Below, one piece after another: positions 35,793 through 45,249 of a DNA stretch of 64,000 bases (its first letter is position 1; every line of letters starts with the position of its first letter). Position numbers and translations under genes: made by a program. The notes beneath the pieces are model-generated. The model made no database searches. It was not told the DNA's origin and was given only the letters and a program-made list of their open reading frames with translations. Origin of the DNA: JBKBUF01 sp046290815 (GTDB lineage: Bacteria; Bacteroidota; Bacteroidia; Cytophagales; Cytophagaceae). The stretch is taken from positions 16,777 through 80,776 of the forward strand of contig JBKBUF010000023.1 of NCBI GenBank assembly GCA_046290815.1, read 5' to 3'.

Positions 35793-37072
35793 TGAATATG
35801 GGAGAAGTTGTTTTAAAAATAGAAAATGTATCGAAACAATACCGAATAGGTGAGATTGGTGCTGTTACCCTGCTGGAAGATTTACAGAGATTTATCTCCG
35901 GAATGAAAGGTCATAATACCGACGAAAGAAGAAATATTGTCTGGGCACTTAAGGATATTAACTTTGAAGTGAAAAGAGGAGAGGTATTGGGAATTATTGG
36001 AAAAAACGGAGCCGGAAAGTCTACCTTATTGAAATTGCTTTCGAAAGTTGTCGCACCATCAAAGGGTCAGATTAAAATTAAAGGTAGAATATCATCTCTG
36101 CTGGAAGTAGGTACTGGATTTCATCCTGAATTAACCGGCAGGGAAAATGTTTTTTTGAACGGTGCAATTCATGGAATGACTAAATCAGAAATTGCCCGAA
36201 AGCTTGATGAAATAATTGACTTTTCCGGTATATCCAAGTATATAGACACACCTGTAAAAAGATACAGCAGCGGAATGAAGGTACGTTTAGGATTTGCGGT
36301 TGCAGCTCATTTGGAGCCTGAAATACTGATTATCGATGAAGTGTTGGCAGTAGGGGATATTGAATTTCAGAGAAAATGCATTGGTAAAATGCATAAAGTT
36401 TCAAACGAAGGCAGGACAATCCTTTTTGTAAGCCACAGTATGGCATCAGTAAAATCATTATGTCGAAGGGGTATATTGCTGAACAAAGGCTCAATATATC
36501 ATGAAGGAACTGTGGATGAGGTTATTGAAAAGTATTATGATCTTAATTCTCCATTAAGCAGGGACGGAATAAAAAAAGGCAATGGTTATTCAGTTGACCT
36601 TGCCAGTTTATCATCCTGCAATGCGAAGGGTTTTGAATTAACAGATTTTGAAGTAATGCCCCATGAGTTGAATAATAAGATATGCTCGGGTGGAGCAATG
36701 GATATTTTGATTTCATATAAGACTACTCATAAAGAATTAATTGGATCCACCCCCTCGATTACCATTAAAGTTAAAGATGAGTTGGGGAACCAGGTGTTTC
36801 ATTTAAATAATCTTCCTGCTGCCGGGTACCCTTTGTATCCATTGCATGACCAGGGGATGATTAGAATAAGTATTGAAAAGCTTCCACTGGTAAAAGGTAT
36901 TTATACAATGGATATAGCTTTCGGATATAGCAGACTTGAAAGATATTTTGATGTTGAGAATGTTGTGCAGCTGGATGTAGAAGGTGATGATGTATATGGT
37001 AGTGGTGTTGAACCTGACAGGACTTACGGATTAATTTATGTTAATCAAAAATGGCTGCACGAAAAAATATAA
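35792..37072 (+). CDS. wzt: ABC transporter ATPase with C-terminal glycan-recognition domain (Wzt)
   Basis: 426 residues. The nucleotide-binding domain (about 1-250) has Walker A GKNGAGKST (about 70-78), the signature YSSGMKVRLGF and Walker B LIIDEVLAVGD, all of the polysaccharide-export branch. The remaining 160 or so residues form the extra Wzt C-terminal beta-sandwich, which in O9a/O8-type systems binds the modified non-reducing end of the finished glycan before export. Its presence suggests a capped glycan chain; a methyl cap is possible given the FkbM-type methyltransferase fusion downstream. Coupled to wzm by a one-base overlap. Confidence 0.9.
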   Translation: MNMGEVVLKIENVSKQYRIGEIGAVTLLEDLQRFISGMKGHNTDERRNIVWALKDINFEVKRGEVLGIIGKNGAGKSTLLKLLSKVVAPSKGQIKIKGRISSLLEVGTGFHPELTGRENVFLNGAIHGMTKSEIARKLDEIIDFSGISKYIDTPVKRYSSGMKVRLGFAVAAHLEPEILIIDEVLAVGDIEFQRKCIGKMHKVSNEGRTILFVSHSMASVKSLCRRGILLNKGSIYHEGTVDEVIEKYYDLNSPLSRDGIKKGNGYSVDLASLSSCNAKGFELTDFEVMPHELNNKICSGGAMDILISYKTTHKELIGSTPSITIKVKDELGNQVFHLNNLPAAGYPLYPLHDQGMIRISIEKLPLVKGIYTMDIAFGYSRLERYFDVENVVQLDVEGDDVYGSGVEPDRTYGLIYVNQKWLHEKI

Positions 37073-37134
37073 GTCAGGCTGATTTAGTTCTATTGCGGTC
37101 ATAATTTTGCACTGATAATTTTTGTTTTTCATTC

Positions 37135-38316
37135 ATGTCTAAAATAAAGGTCTGTGCTATTTTTGAAATTGCCTCGGATGAACATGTAAATAAAGATGTT
37201 ATTCAGGTTCCACTTACACTTGCGAAATTATCAGGAGCAGTAGAGGTATATTTGATTGCCCGTCCGAATGGATATCAGAAAAAACTGAAATCTGTTATTA
37301 ATCTGATTCCGTATGGTGAAGTTATTGAGGCAAATGAGGAAAATATCAGGAAGCACAATTTTAGAGCCTTAAAGACCAGTGCCGATTGGTACAGCAAGGC
37401 TTGCAGGAAAGCTGCTGATTATGGCAATGTTTTATTCATGTATCCTCATTTTGGAAATCCTGTAAGAGGCGCCTGGCAATTTAAATTACGAAACTATATA
37501 AAATTTCGGAGCTCATTTGTTTACCTGAAGATGGATACGAATGTGCAGCCGAAATTTTATCCATCTGGTAAAATTGCAAAATTTAAAGAAGCATTAATCG
37601 ACAAGTTCAGATATTTTTACTTTAGTCCAATAGATGTCATAAGTACGGAATCTTCAGAAAGTGTAAAAAATTTGAAAGATATTTATCCCGCTCTTATTGA
37701 AAAAATTAAGCTGGTTAAAAATTGTCCGGTAAATATAGGTGGTCGTCAGGAATTAAATAGGATTCCAAAGGAAAAGGTATTTATAAATGTCGGAAGATTA
37801 GGAAATTGGCAAAAAGCAACTGATGTACTACTGCTTTCATGGATAATTGCATCTGAAGATTGTAAAGGCTGGAAATTAAAGTTAGTTGGTCCTTGTGAAG
37901 AAAGTTTTAAAAATCATTGGTTGAAGGTTTATGAGAAATGCGGACTTGCTGATAGGTTAATATGGAAAGGGCCGGTGCATGACCCTGATCAACTGGCAAA
38001 AGAATATTCAACTGCAGAATGTTTTGTTTTAACGAGCAGGCATGAAAGTGGTCCTTTGGTATTTTCGGAATCTGTATTAAGAGGTTGTAGTTTTATTTCA
38101 ACACCGGTTGGCGAGATTCCCAGTATTTTTGACTATGAGAAAGAAGGTATATTTCCTATAGATAATGTTGAAGGGCTTGTGAAATTAATGATCAGGTTTG
38201 CAAATGATGACTCTTTGAGAAGAAGACAAAGCGAATACTTGATGAGTAAGATGAATGACAGAACATGGGAAATTCAGTTAAAGCAAGTGTCTGACCAAAT
38301 TATTATAAAACTATAA
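37135..38316 (+). CDS. glycosyltransferase family 4 (GT-B)
   Basis: 393 residues, cytoplasmic, two Rossmann-like halves. The C-terminal half shows GRLGNWQKATDVLL (about 219-232), a VGP strand, and the donor-site motif ESGPLVFSE (E304 and E312, the E-x7-E pattern of GT4 retaining enzymes) followed by STPVGEIPSI. The N-terminal half is divergent, so the acceptor cannot be guessed. It starts 62 bp after wzt and is followed 7 bp later by a GT2 gene, in the same direction as the whole export operon. Donor sugar unknown. Confidence 0.82.
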   Translation: MSKIKVCAIFEIASDEHVNKDVIQVPLTLAKLSGAVEVYLIARPNGYQKKLKSVINLIPYGEVIEANEENIRKHNFRALKTSADWYSKACRKAADYGNVLFMYPHFGNPVRGAWQFKLRNYIKFRSSFVYLKMDTNVQPKFYPSGKIAKFKEALIDKFRYFYFSPIDVISTESSESVKNLKDIYPALIEKIKLVKNCPVNIGGRQELNRIPKEKVFINVGRLGNWQKATDVLLLSWIIASEDCKGWKLKLVGPCEESFKNHWLKVYEKCGLADRLIWKGPVHDPDQLAKEYSTAECFVLTSRHESGPLVFSESVLRGCSFISTPVGEIPSIFDYEKEGIFPIDNVEGLVKLMIRFANDDSLRRRQSEYLMSKMNDRTWEIQLKQVSDQIIIKL

Positions 38317-38323
38317 TACTATT

Positions 38324-39310
38324 ATGAGTGCGCCCAAAGTTCTTATATCGGTATTGAACTGGAATAGTTGTGCGAACACTTTGGCGCTTTTGACTTCAAT
38401 TAAGGATCTGAAGTTTAAGAATTATTTAATACTTGTAATTGATAACAATTCTTCTGAAGAGGATAAAAAGAAACTTAATGATATTACCGCAGAGAATATA
38501 GAAGTCATATTATTAAATGAAAATTATGGTTTCGCCGGTGGCCATAGTATTGCTGTTGAGTATATGTTTAACAATAATTATGAATTAATTTGGCTGCTTA
38601 ATAATGATGTAACAATTTTCCCTGATACATTATCTGAATTAGTCCAGGCTTATAATAAATACGGTCAAGGACTTTACGGGAGTATAAGTGTGTACAAGGA
38701 TCATAATATTGAATTTGCCGGAGGTCATGAGTTAGTCAATAATAATCCATCATATGAACAAAATAATATTTGGGAAGGAAAAAATTATTATGATGTCAGG
38801 GATAGTATTTCGGAAAGGAAGGTATTAAATATTCATGGAAGCAGCATGCTTATACCGGCAAGCGTTATAAAAAAGCATGGATTTATTGATACGAGTTATT
38901 TTTTATATGGAGAGGAATACGACTATTGTATAAACTTATTTAAAAATCAGATTTATTCATATTTGATTCCTTCATCGGTAATTTTTCATATGGGGCGAGG
39001 GTCTTCTGCTATTAATCAGAAACTAAAAATAATTGCATCATACTATCAAAAGAGAAACTCAATATTAAATAAGCATAAGCACTGGAGTTTGTCAAAATAT
39101 GAAGCCATAAAAAAGAATGGAGGAATTATTAAAACTTGTTATTATATACTCAAAAGTCTTGTTATAGCTTATGTGTTTCCATTAAAGAAAAAGTCTGTAC
39201 TTACAGCATATGATTATAACAGATATTTGTTCTTTTATGATCAGATAGCATTATGGCATTTCTTTTTAGGAAGAAAAGGAAAAACTTGCAAACCTGAAAA
39301 TTATTTATAG
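38324..39310 (+). CDS. glycosyltransferase family 2 (WbbL/rhamnosyltransferase-like)
   Basis: 328 residues with a GT-A fold at the N-terminus: ISVLNWNSCANTLALL, VIDNNSSEED, NENYGFAGGHSIAV, and LLNNDV (about 97-102) as the DxD-equivalent. The acidic catalytic segment YGEEYDYCINLF (about 195-206) follows. NWN, NxGFAGG and NND together are typical of rhamnosyltransferase-like GT2 proteins. A basic hydrophobic C-terminal segment (about 265-295) may bind the membrane. It lies between a GT4 and the GT-FkbM fusion gene with gaps under 10 bp. Confidence 0.82.
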   Translation: MSAPKVLISVLNWNSCANTLALLTSIKDLKFKNYLILVIDNNSSEEDKKKLNDITAENIEVILLNENYGFAGGHSIAVEYMFNNNYELIWLLNNDVTIFPDTLSELVQAYNKYGQGLYGSISVYKDHNIEFAGGHELVNNNPSYEQNNIWEGKNYYDVRDSISERKVLNIHGSSMLIPASVIKKHGFIDTSYFLYGEEYDYCINLFKNQIYSYLIPSSVIFHMGRGSSAINQKLKIIASYYQKRNSILNKHKHWSLSKYEAIKKNGGIIKTCYYILKSLVIAYVFPLKKKSVLTAYDYNRYLFFYDQIALWHFFLGRKGKTCKPENYL

Positions 39311-39315
39311 AACTT

Positions 39316-41019
39316 ATGAGGGAATTTGCTCCTATTGTTCTTTTTGTTTACAATCGCCCATGGCATACTCTGCAAACACTTGAAGCATTGTCAGCTAATC
39401 TATTTGCTTCTTCCTCTTTGTTGTATATTTTTTCAGACGGCTATAAAAATATTCATGATATTAATGAAATCTCTAATGTAAACGAAGTTCGATCTGTAAT
39501 AAGGAAGAATTATTCTTTTAATAAAGTAATCATAAAGGAGTCCGGGGAAAACCTGGGTTTAGCAGATTCTATAATGAATGGGGTAACAGAAGTGATTGAA
39601 AAACATGGTAAGGTTATAGTGCTTGAAGATGATATTGTTACATCTCCCGGTTTTCTTAAATATATGAATGATGCATTGGATATTTATGCTCGGGAGGAAA
39701 AGGTGATGCATGTATCAGGGTATATGTTTCCATTAAAAGCCACTCTTAGCAATACTTTTTTTTATAATACAGCTACATGCTGGGGGTGGGGAACCTGGGC
39801 AAGAGCGTGGGAAAAGTTTGAGCGTGATCCTTCTGTTTTACTGAATTCAATTGATAAGTTGGATGGAAAGTATCATTTTAATGTTGAAGGGTCTTACCCT
39901 TATTATGAGCATTTGGTTGCCAACAAAAATAAAAGCATGAAAACATGGGCAGTACGTTGGTATGCAAATTTATATCTTAACAATGGCTATTCTCTACACC
40001 CTTTTCCGTCTTTAACCCAGAATATAGGCGACGATTCAACCGGAAGCAATTCAGAAAACCTTGGGAGGTTTAAATGGGAAAAGTTGGCAGATTCAATTGA
40101 AGTAAATAAAATTGAAATTAAAGAAGATATTAAAGTTAGGAAGTTAATGTGTCTTTTTAACAGGGGCATTATTACTTCTTCTCCCGGTTTATATAATATT
40201 AAAATGAATATTAAAAGTGTTATTCCTGCAGGAATTCTTAATAAAATCAAGAGAAGGCTTGACCCTGAAAGAAGAAAAAGATTGAAAGAGCTGAAGAGGT
40301 TAGGAAAAATACAGAGATATTATCCTGCAGAGTCAAATGTGCTTGGAAATAAAATTACCATACCTGATTCTGCTTCTTTTCTTTTTACATATTATGAAAT
40401 ATTTGAAAAGCAAATTTACAAATTTCAAACTTCCGTCAGAAAACCATACATTATAGACTGCGGAGCTAATATAGGACTCTCTGTAATATATTTTAAAAGT
40501 TTATTTCCGGAATGTGAAATTACTGCTTTTGAGCCTGATAAAGGTATTTATGCTACTTTGGTGTCTAACCTTCAGTCATTTGGTTTTTCTAATGTTATGA
40601 CAATTCAAAAGGCATTATGGAGTAAAGAAGGACATCTTGATTTTATTTCTGAAGGCGCAGATAGCGGCCGAATTTCAAATAATCAGAAGGAGGCAAATGC
40701 TACAGTAGAAACAGTAAGGCTTAAAGATTACCTGGATAGGAAAGTAGATTTTCTTAAAATTGACATTGAGGGAGCGGAGACGGAGGTATTATCTGATTGC
40801 AGGGATTTACTCAAAAATGTTGAGAGGATTTTTATTGAATATCATTCTTTCTCAGGTGTTGATCAATCTCTAGATGTAATCCTGAAAATTCTTAAGGAAT
40901 CTGGTTTCAGATTTTATATTAACACCCCGGGTATAAAATCAGATAATCCATTTATGAAAATAAATACTTATTCCGGGATGGATATGCAGTTAAATATATA
41001 CGGGGTAAGAAATGTATGA
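39316..41019 (+). CDS. glycosyltransferase fused to an FkbM-family methyltransferase
   Basis: 567 residues, two enzymes in one chain. The N-terminal part (about 1-290) is a GNT-I-like GT-A transferase: PIVLFVYNRPWHTLQTLEAL, VIVLEDDIVTSPGFLKYM (about 97-114) and CWGWGTWARAWEKF (about 154-167). A basic linker follows. The C-terminal part (about 335-565) is an FkbM methyltransferase with SAM motif IDCGANIGLS (about 380), AFEPD, and the FLKIDIEGAE motif (about 478). FkbM proteins O-methylate sugars. I infer that the protein adds a sugar and methylates it, or caps the chain. Start 5 bp after the GT2 gene; its stop overlaps the next start (ATGA). Confidence 0.85.
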   Translation: MREFAPIVLFVYNRPWHTLQTLEALSANLFASSSLLYIFSDGYKNIHDINEISNVNEVRSVIRKNYSFNKVIIKESGENLGLADSIMNGVTEVIEKHGKVIVLEDDIVTSPGFLKYMNDALDIYAREEKVMHVSGYMFPLKATLSNTFFYNTATCWGWGTWARAWEKFERDPSVLLNSIDKLDGKYHFNVEGSYPYYEHLVANKNKSMKTWAVRWYANLYLNNGYSLHPFPSLTQNIGDDSTGSNSENLGRFKWEKLADSIEVNKIEIKEDIKVRKLMCLFNRGIITSSPGLYNIKMNIKSVIPAGILNKIKRRLDPERRKRLKELKRLGKIQRYYPAESNVLGNKITIPDSASFLFTYYEIFEKQIYKFQTSVRKPYIIDCGANIGLSVIYFKSLFPECEITAFEPDKGIYATLVSNLQSFGFSNVMTIQKALWSKEGHLDFISEGADSGRISNNQKEANATVETVRLKDYLDRKVDFLKIDIEGAETEVLSDCRDLLKNVERIFIEYHSFSGVDQSLDVILKILKESGFRFYINTPGIKSDNPFMKINTYSGMDMQLNIYGVRNV

Positions 41020-42272
41020 ATGTTCTGCATTTAAGTACTTTTGATTTTGGTGGTGCAGGTAATGCTGCTGTCCGCATCCACCAGTCACTTCTTGAAAGAG
41101 GATATCCCTCCAAAATGCTGATTGCTTATCCAAGAAATCAGTTTTCACAATGTTATAAATTTGAAAGCCGTTTTAGTATAATTTCAAAGGCAATAAAGAA
41201 GATTAAATACTCTTCTGCATTCTGGAATGAAAGAGAAAGATTCAATAATTTAACATTGAGCAGAACAGGTTATTTTTCTTTTATAGATAATCCTTATTTC
41301 AGATGCCATCAGGAGCTGTATGACTGGGCCGATATTATTCATTTGCATTGGGTTTCTGATTTCGTTGATTTAAAATATTTATTCGAAAAATGTAAGTCTA
41401 AAAAAATTGTTTGGACTTTGCACGATATGAATCCTTTTACAGGCGGCTGCCATTACTCAGGTAATTGCATGAAATACGAAACCGACTGTATTGCATGTCA
41501 TCAGATTCAATTCTCAAATTTTCCAAAATTATCAGAATATAACCTTTTACAGAAAAGTAAAATTTTTTCAGGGGTTTCTTCTAGTCAGTTGAAGATTGTT
41601 ACTCCTTCTGAATGGCTTAGTGAATGTTCAAAGCGAAGTTTGCTTTTCAAAAACTTTTCACATGAGGTAATTCCTTACGGCTTAAATACTGAGATTTTTA
41701 CCATAAAAGATAAATTTGAGGCAAAGAAAAGCATAGGCATAGATACCAAAAAGAAAGTTTTACTTTTTGTCAGTGAAAACTTGTCCAATACAAGAAAGGG
41801 CTTTGATCTTCTTGTAGAAAGCCTTCGTTTCATTGACCGCAAAGACGAGATTATGATTTGCTCCGTCGGTGCAATTGATCCTTCTGTTCTCCCTGAAGGT
41901 ATAGAATATCGTAGCATGGGAATGGTAAAATCCGAAGAAGTTATGGCATCGATATATAATGCCTCAGATTTTTTTGTTATTCCTGCCCGTGAAGATAACT
42001 TTCCGAATGTAGTTATTGAGGCCCATGCTTGTGGTTTGCCTGTAGTGGGATTTGCTACAGGTGGAATAAAAGAAATGATAGATCCTGGAACCAACGGATT
42101 GTTGGCTGAAAGAGAAAGCACCTCAGATTTCAGAGATAAAATCCTTTATATGTTAAATAACCATGATAAGTTTGACAGGAATAGTATAAGGCAAAAAGCT
42201 ATAGAAAAATATAGTTTGGAATTTCAAGCCATAAGGTATGTAAATTTGTATAATAGTATTAATAGACTTTGA
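41016..42272 (+). CDS. glycosyltransferase family 4 (WcaC-like)
   Basis: 418 residues. The N-terminal half shows LSTFDFGGAGNAAVRIHQSL, IIHLHWVSDF and WTLHDMNPFTGGCHYSGNC, a set seen in WcaC-like colanic acid transferases; several Cys in the region 144-165 could bind metal. The C-terminal half has ENLSNTRKGFDLL (about 252-264) and DNFPNVVIEAHACGLPVV (about 326-343), a D-x7-E variant of the donor-site motif, then TGGIKEMI. It overlaps the preceding stop by 4 bp and its own stop overlaps the next gene's TTG start, so translation is coupled through this part of the operon. Confidence 0.84.
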   Translation: MNVLHLSTFDFGGAGNAAVRIHQSLLERGYPSKMLIAYPRNQFSQCYKFESRFSIISKAIKKIKYSSAFWNERERFNNLTLSRTGYFSFIDNPYFRCHQELYDWADIIHLHWVSDFVDLKYLFEKCKSKKIVWTLHDMNPFTGGCHYSGNCMKYETDCIACHQIQFSNFPKLSEYNLLQKSKIFSGVSSSQLKIVTPSEWLSECSKRSLLFKNFSHEVIPYGLNTEIFTIKDKFEAKKSIGIDTKKKVLLFVSENLSNTRKGFDLLVESLRFIDRKDEIMICSVGAIDPSVLPEGIEYRSMGMVKSEEVMASIYNASDFFVIPAREDNFPNVVIEAHACGLPVVGFATGGIKEMIDPGTNGLLAERESTSDFRDKILYMLNNHDKFDRNSIRQKAIEKYSLEFQAIRYVNLYNSINRL

Positions 42273-43417
42273 TAAGCAAGATTAGAAAAGGCATAAGTGC
42301 CAGATATGATATTTTCATACATTATTTAAAGTGTATGAAAATTTATAAAAACAATAGGCATATACATGTGTCTGGCCAACCTGTTATTGTAATGGATCTT
42401 AAAGAATTTCAGCATGAATATATTTATCAGCTGGTATATTTTTTTCACTATAGAGGATATAATATCTGGCTTAAGAATCACTATAGATTTGCCGGTGGTT
42501 TATTATTGAATAATTTCCATATTTATAGCCTTGAGAATTTAAAAATTATTCAGTCTGATAATGATTTTGTACCGGAAGAATGTTGGCTGCTTACTGATTT
42601 TACTTCAGGATATCTGAATTATCCTTTCAGGAAAAAGATTAAAATCAATTATGACCTGTATGGAACAGACAGGAGGAATTGTCCGGTATTTCAGATTCCC
42701 ATGTCTCACGACTTTTACCATTTCAGAAAATTAGAGAAACTTGAACAGTTAAGGCTTTCCGAACGAAGTATTAAAATTTTCTTTTCAGGAAATGTCAATC
42801 CGGATAATTATAATAGGGAAATTCTTCATTATTTCTGGGGTAAGCTGACAAGAATAGAGGTGCTTGATAACATAAGGAACAATTTTTCATCTTCCTGCAT
42901 AAGTTTGAAGGATTACAAATTAATGCCGGACAAATCAGAGGATAAAATTTTAATTGCCGAATGGTATTGGAAAAATGATAATGATCAAAATCTTTCAGGA
43001 AGAATTCCCTCTGATAATTGGCTTGAAACGCTTGCTAAATGTGATTTTTTTCTTGCTTGTTCCGGTGTTGTTATGCCGTTTAGTTTTAATCTTACAGAAT
43101 CGATGTCTGTAGGTGCCATTCCAATTCTTGAATATGATGATTTAATGAATCCATCTTTGGTGCATATGAAAAACTGTATTGCATATAAAGGGCCTGCAGA
43201 TCTTATTGATAAAATTAAGCTGGCATTGTCATTAGATGATTCAACTATAAAGGAGCTAAGAAAAAATGTTATTAGTTATTATGAAGATCACCTAAGTCCT
43301 TCAGGATTTCTCTCAAAAGTAGAAGCTATGAAAGAACAGGAATTCGACCTGTTTGTGCATGGTAATATGATAAGTATAGATAAGGCTTTCAGAAAAGGGA
43401 TTAATAATTATATTTAA
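42269..43417 (+). CDS. unrecognised GT-B-like putative glycosyltransferase, TTG start
   Basis: 382 residues starting from TTG, overlapping the previous stop by 4 bp (TTGA). I do not recognise a named family. The C-terminal half looks like a glycosyltransferase donor domain: IKIFFSGNVNPDNYNRE (about 172), a central strand-helix pattern, and CDFFLACSGVVMPFSFNLTESMSVGAIPILEYDD (about 255-289, in two consecutive stretches), recalling exostosin-like and GT-B enzymes that read the donor from an E-S-M-x-x-G-x-x-P segment. The N-terminal half is very aromatic and basic. Its place between glycosyltransferases supports a role in the same glycan. Donor and acceptor unknown. Confidence 0.6.
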   Translation: MISKIRKGISARYDIFIHYLKCMKIYKNNRHIHVSGQPVIVMDLKEFQHEYIYQLVYFFHYRGYNIWLKNHYRFAGGLLLNNFHIYSLENLKIIQSDNDFVPEECWLLTDFTSGYLNYPFRKKIKINYDLYGTDRRNCPVFQIPMSHDFYHFRKLEKLEQLRLSERSIKIFFSGNVNPDNYNREILHYFWGKLTRIEVLDNIRNNFSSSCISLKDYKLMPDKSEDKILIAEWYWKNDNDQNLSGRIPSDNWLETLAKCDFFLACSGVVMPFSFNLTESMSVGAIPILEYDDLMNPSLVHMKNCIAYKGPADLIDKIKLALSLDDSTIKELRKNVISYYEDHLSPSGFLSKVEAMKEQEFDLFVHGNMISIDKAFRKGINNYI

Positions 43418-43435
43418 AATTCATAGGTTCAATAT

Positions 43436-44341
43436 ATGCATTTCCCCAGGATATCTATAGTAACACCTTCCTTTAATCAGGCTCATTATATTGAAGAGAC
43501 AATAGACTCAATTTTAAGCCAAAATTATCCTAATTTAGAGTATATCATAATAGATGGAGGTAGCAGAGATGGTTCGGTTGATATTATTAAAAGATATGAA
43601 AGGTATCTTAAATATTGGATAAGCCAGCCGGATAAGGGGCAGGCCGATGCGATCAATAAAGGGCTTACTTTTTGCACCGGGGAAATTTTTAACTGGATTA
43701 ATTCTGACGATATTTTATTAAGTGGGGCATTAGACCATATTGCTGAAATGTATACCAGGGAAAGGTTTGATTTACTTGCCGGACATGTAGTAAACTTCAA
43801 TAATTCCGGATACAAAGAAGCTGTTGCTAATAATAATCTTTCACCAATAAATACATTATTCAGGGAAATAGGGTATTTTCATCAGCCTGGTATTTGGTTA
43901 AAAACAGAGAGGGTTAAAGCATTAAATGGTGTGAAAACAGATTATCATTATTCTTTTGACGCTCACCTGATAATCCGGTATATGATGGATAATGTAAAAA
44001 TGGTTTACACAGATAAAGAGCTTGTAAAATTCAGATTACATGATAATTCGAAAACCATGTCATATCACACAAGATTTGTCGAAGAGAATATAAGAATAGC
44101 TGATGAACTTAAAGAGTCAGACTATTTCAAAGCAGATAAAGAAAAGATAAAAAGTTGGATAAGATTTAAAAAATGGTATTTACTTCTTTATAATATTGAA
44201 AAAAGTGATTCCGGAAGATCAGTTAAGATATATAAAATTTTATTTTCTATTATTTCCGATATTCCTTTCAGGTTTTCAAGATATACAGCCGGTACCATCA
44301 GGAATATTTTGTTTAACAGACCTGGTAACCAGATTTACTAA
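43436..44341 (+). CDS. glycosyltransferase family 2, tandem paralog A
   Basis: 301 residues. The GT-A core is plain: ISIVTPSFNQAHYIEETIDS, IIDGGSRDGSVDII (about 38-51), QADAINKGL, and FNWINSDDIL (about 84-93) as the metal site, followed by the FHQPGIWLK acceptor-side motif. The C-terminus RFSRYTAGTIRNIL is shared with the next gene. The two genes have equal length (301 residues) and near-matching blocks throughout, so they are a tandem duplication. A 2-bp gap separates them. Donor not predictable; the pair may add the same sugar in different linkages. Confidence 0.84.
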   Translation: MHFPRISIVTPSFNQAHYIEETIDSILSQNYPNLEYIIIDGGSRDGSVDIIKRYERYLKYWISQPDKGQADAINKGLTFCTGEIFNWINSDDILLSGALDHIAEMYTRERFDLLAGHVVNFNNSGYKEAVANNNLSPINTLFREIGYFHQPGIWLKTERVKALNGVKTDYHYSFDAHLIIRYMMDNVKMVYTDKELVKFRLHDNSKTMSYHTRFVEENIRIADELKESDYFKADKEKIKSWIRFKKWYLLLYNIEKSDSGRSVKIYKILFSIISDIPFRFSRYTAGTIRNILFNRPGNQIY

Positions 44342-44343
44342 TA

Positions 44344-45249
44344 ATGATGCAGTATCCTAAAATTTCTATTGTTACTCCATCCTTTAATCAGGCCCATTTT
44401 CTCGAGGCTACAATAAAATCCATCCTGGGACAGAATTATCCTAATCTTGAATATATAATTATAGATGGAGGTAGTACTGATGGAAGTGTAGAAATAATAA
44501 AGAAGTATAGTTCACAATTATCGTATTGGGTAAGCGAAAAAGATAATGGACAGTCTCATGCTATTAATAAGGGTTTAGAGAAATGTACAGGGGTGATCTT
44601 TAACTGGATCAATTCTGATGACTTACTTGTAGAAGGTGCTTTATTAAGAATTGCCAATGAATATATTCATTATCAATTCGATATGTTGGCGGGAGTGGTT
44701 GAAGATTTTGATGATAAAAGTAATTATACCGCCAAGGTAAAAAATGAAAATCTTAGTCCTGAAAATATGTTGATGCAGGAAAATGGGATAAAATTTCATC
44801 AACCAGGCGTGTGGTTAATTACTGAAAAAGTAAAAACTATAGGAGGGATAAATGAAAACTTTCATTATTGTTTCGATTGGCATTTGCTGATTCGTTACTT
44901 GATCAATTATAATAATGTCAGATATACTGATGACTGCTTAGTCAGATTCAGGCTGCATCAGGCATCTAAGACAATGTCACAACCGTTGAAATTTACAAAA
45001 GACACCATTGATATCGCCAAGGAATTGATGGATCTTCCTTATTTTTCTGGAATAAACTCTCGAATCTATAACTGGCTACGATACAAACAATGGTATTTGA
45101 AGCTTCAGGTTATCTCTGAAAGTAAACAGAATCTGGTTGTAAAGATACTACTGATAATTATTAATATCCCAGTTGATCCAATGAGAAGGATTTCAAGATA
45201 TACTGCAGGAACAATCCGAAACTTAATTCAGGGGAAACATGATCATTAA
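44344..45249 (+). CDS. glycosyltransferase family 2, tandem paralog B
   Basis: 301 residues and a clear duplicate of the preceding gene: ISIVTPSFNQAHFLEATI, IIDGGSTDGSVEII, QSHAINKGLEKCTG, FNWINSDDLL, FHQPGVWL and the end RISRYTAGTIRNLI. Differences are concentrated in the middle (about 120-200), where acceptor binding is expected, so substrate specificity may have split. A second ATG lies one codon inside the first (ATGATG). Its 3' end overlaps the fucosyltransferase-like gene by 11 bp. Confidence 0.84.
   Translation: MMQYPKISIVTPSFNQAHFLEATIKSILGQNYPNLEYIIIDGGSTDGSVEIIKKYSSQLSYWVSEKDNGQSHAINKGLEKCTGVIFNWINSDDLLVEGALLRIANEYIHYQFDMLAGVVEDFDDKSNYTAKVKNENLSPENMLMQENGIKFHQPGVWLITEKVKTIGGINENFHYCFDWHLLIRYLINYNNVRYTDDCLVRFRLHQASKTMSQPLKFTKDTIDIAKELMDLPYFSGINSRIYNWLRYKQWYLKLQVISESKQNLVVKILLIIINIPVDPMRRISRYTAGTIRNLIQGKHDH

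Noticed and set aside
41675..42121. 148-codon minus-strand open frame in the WcaC-like gene
   Set aside because: It lies wholly antisense to a well-supported glycosyltransferase and has no domain-like pattern.
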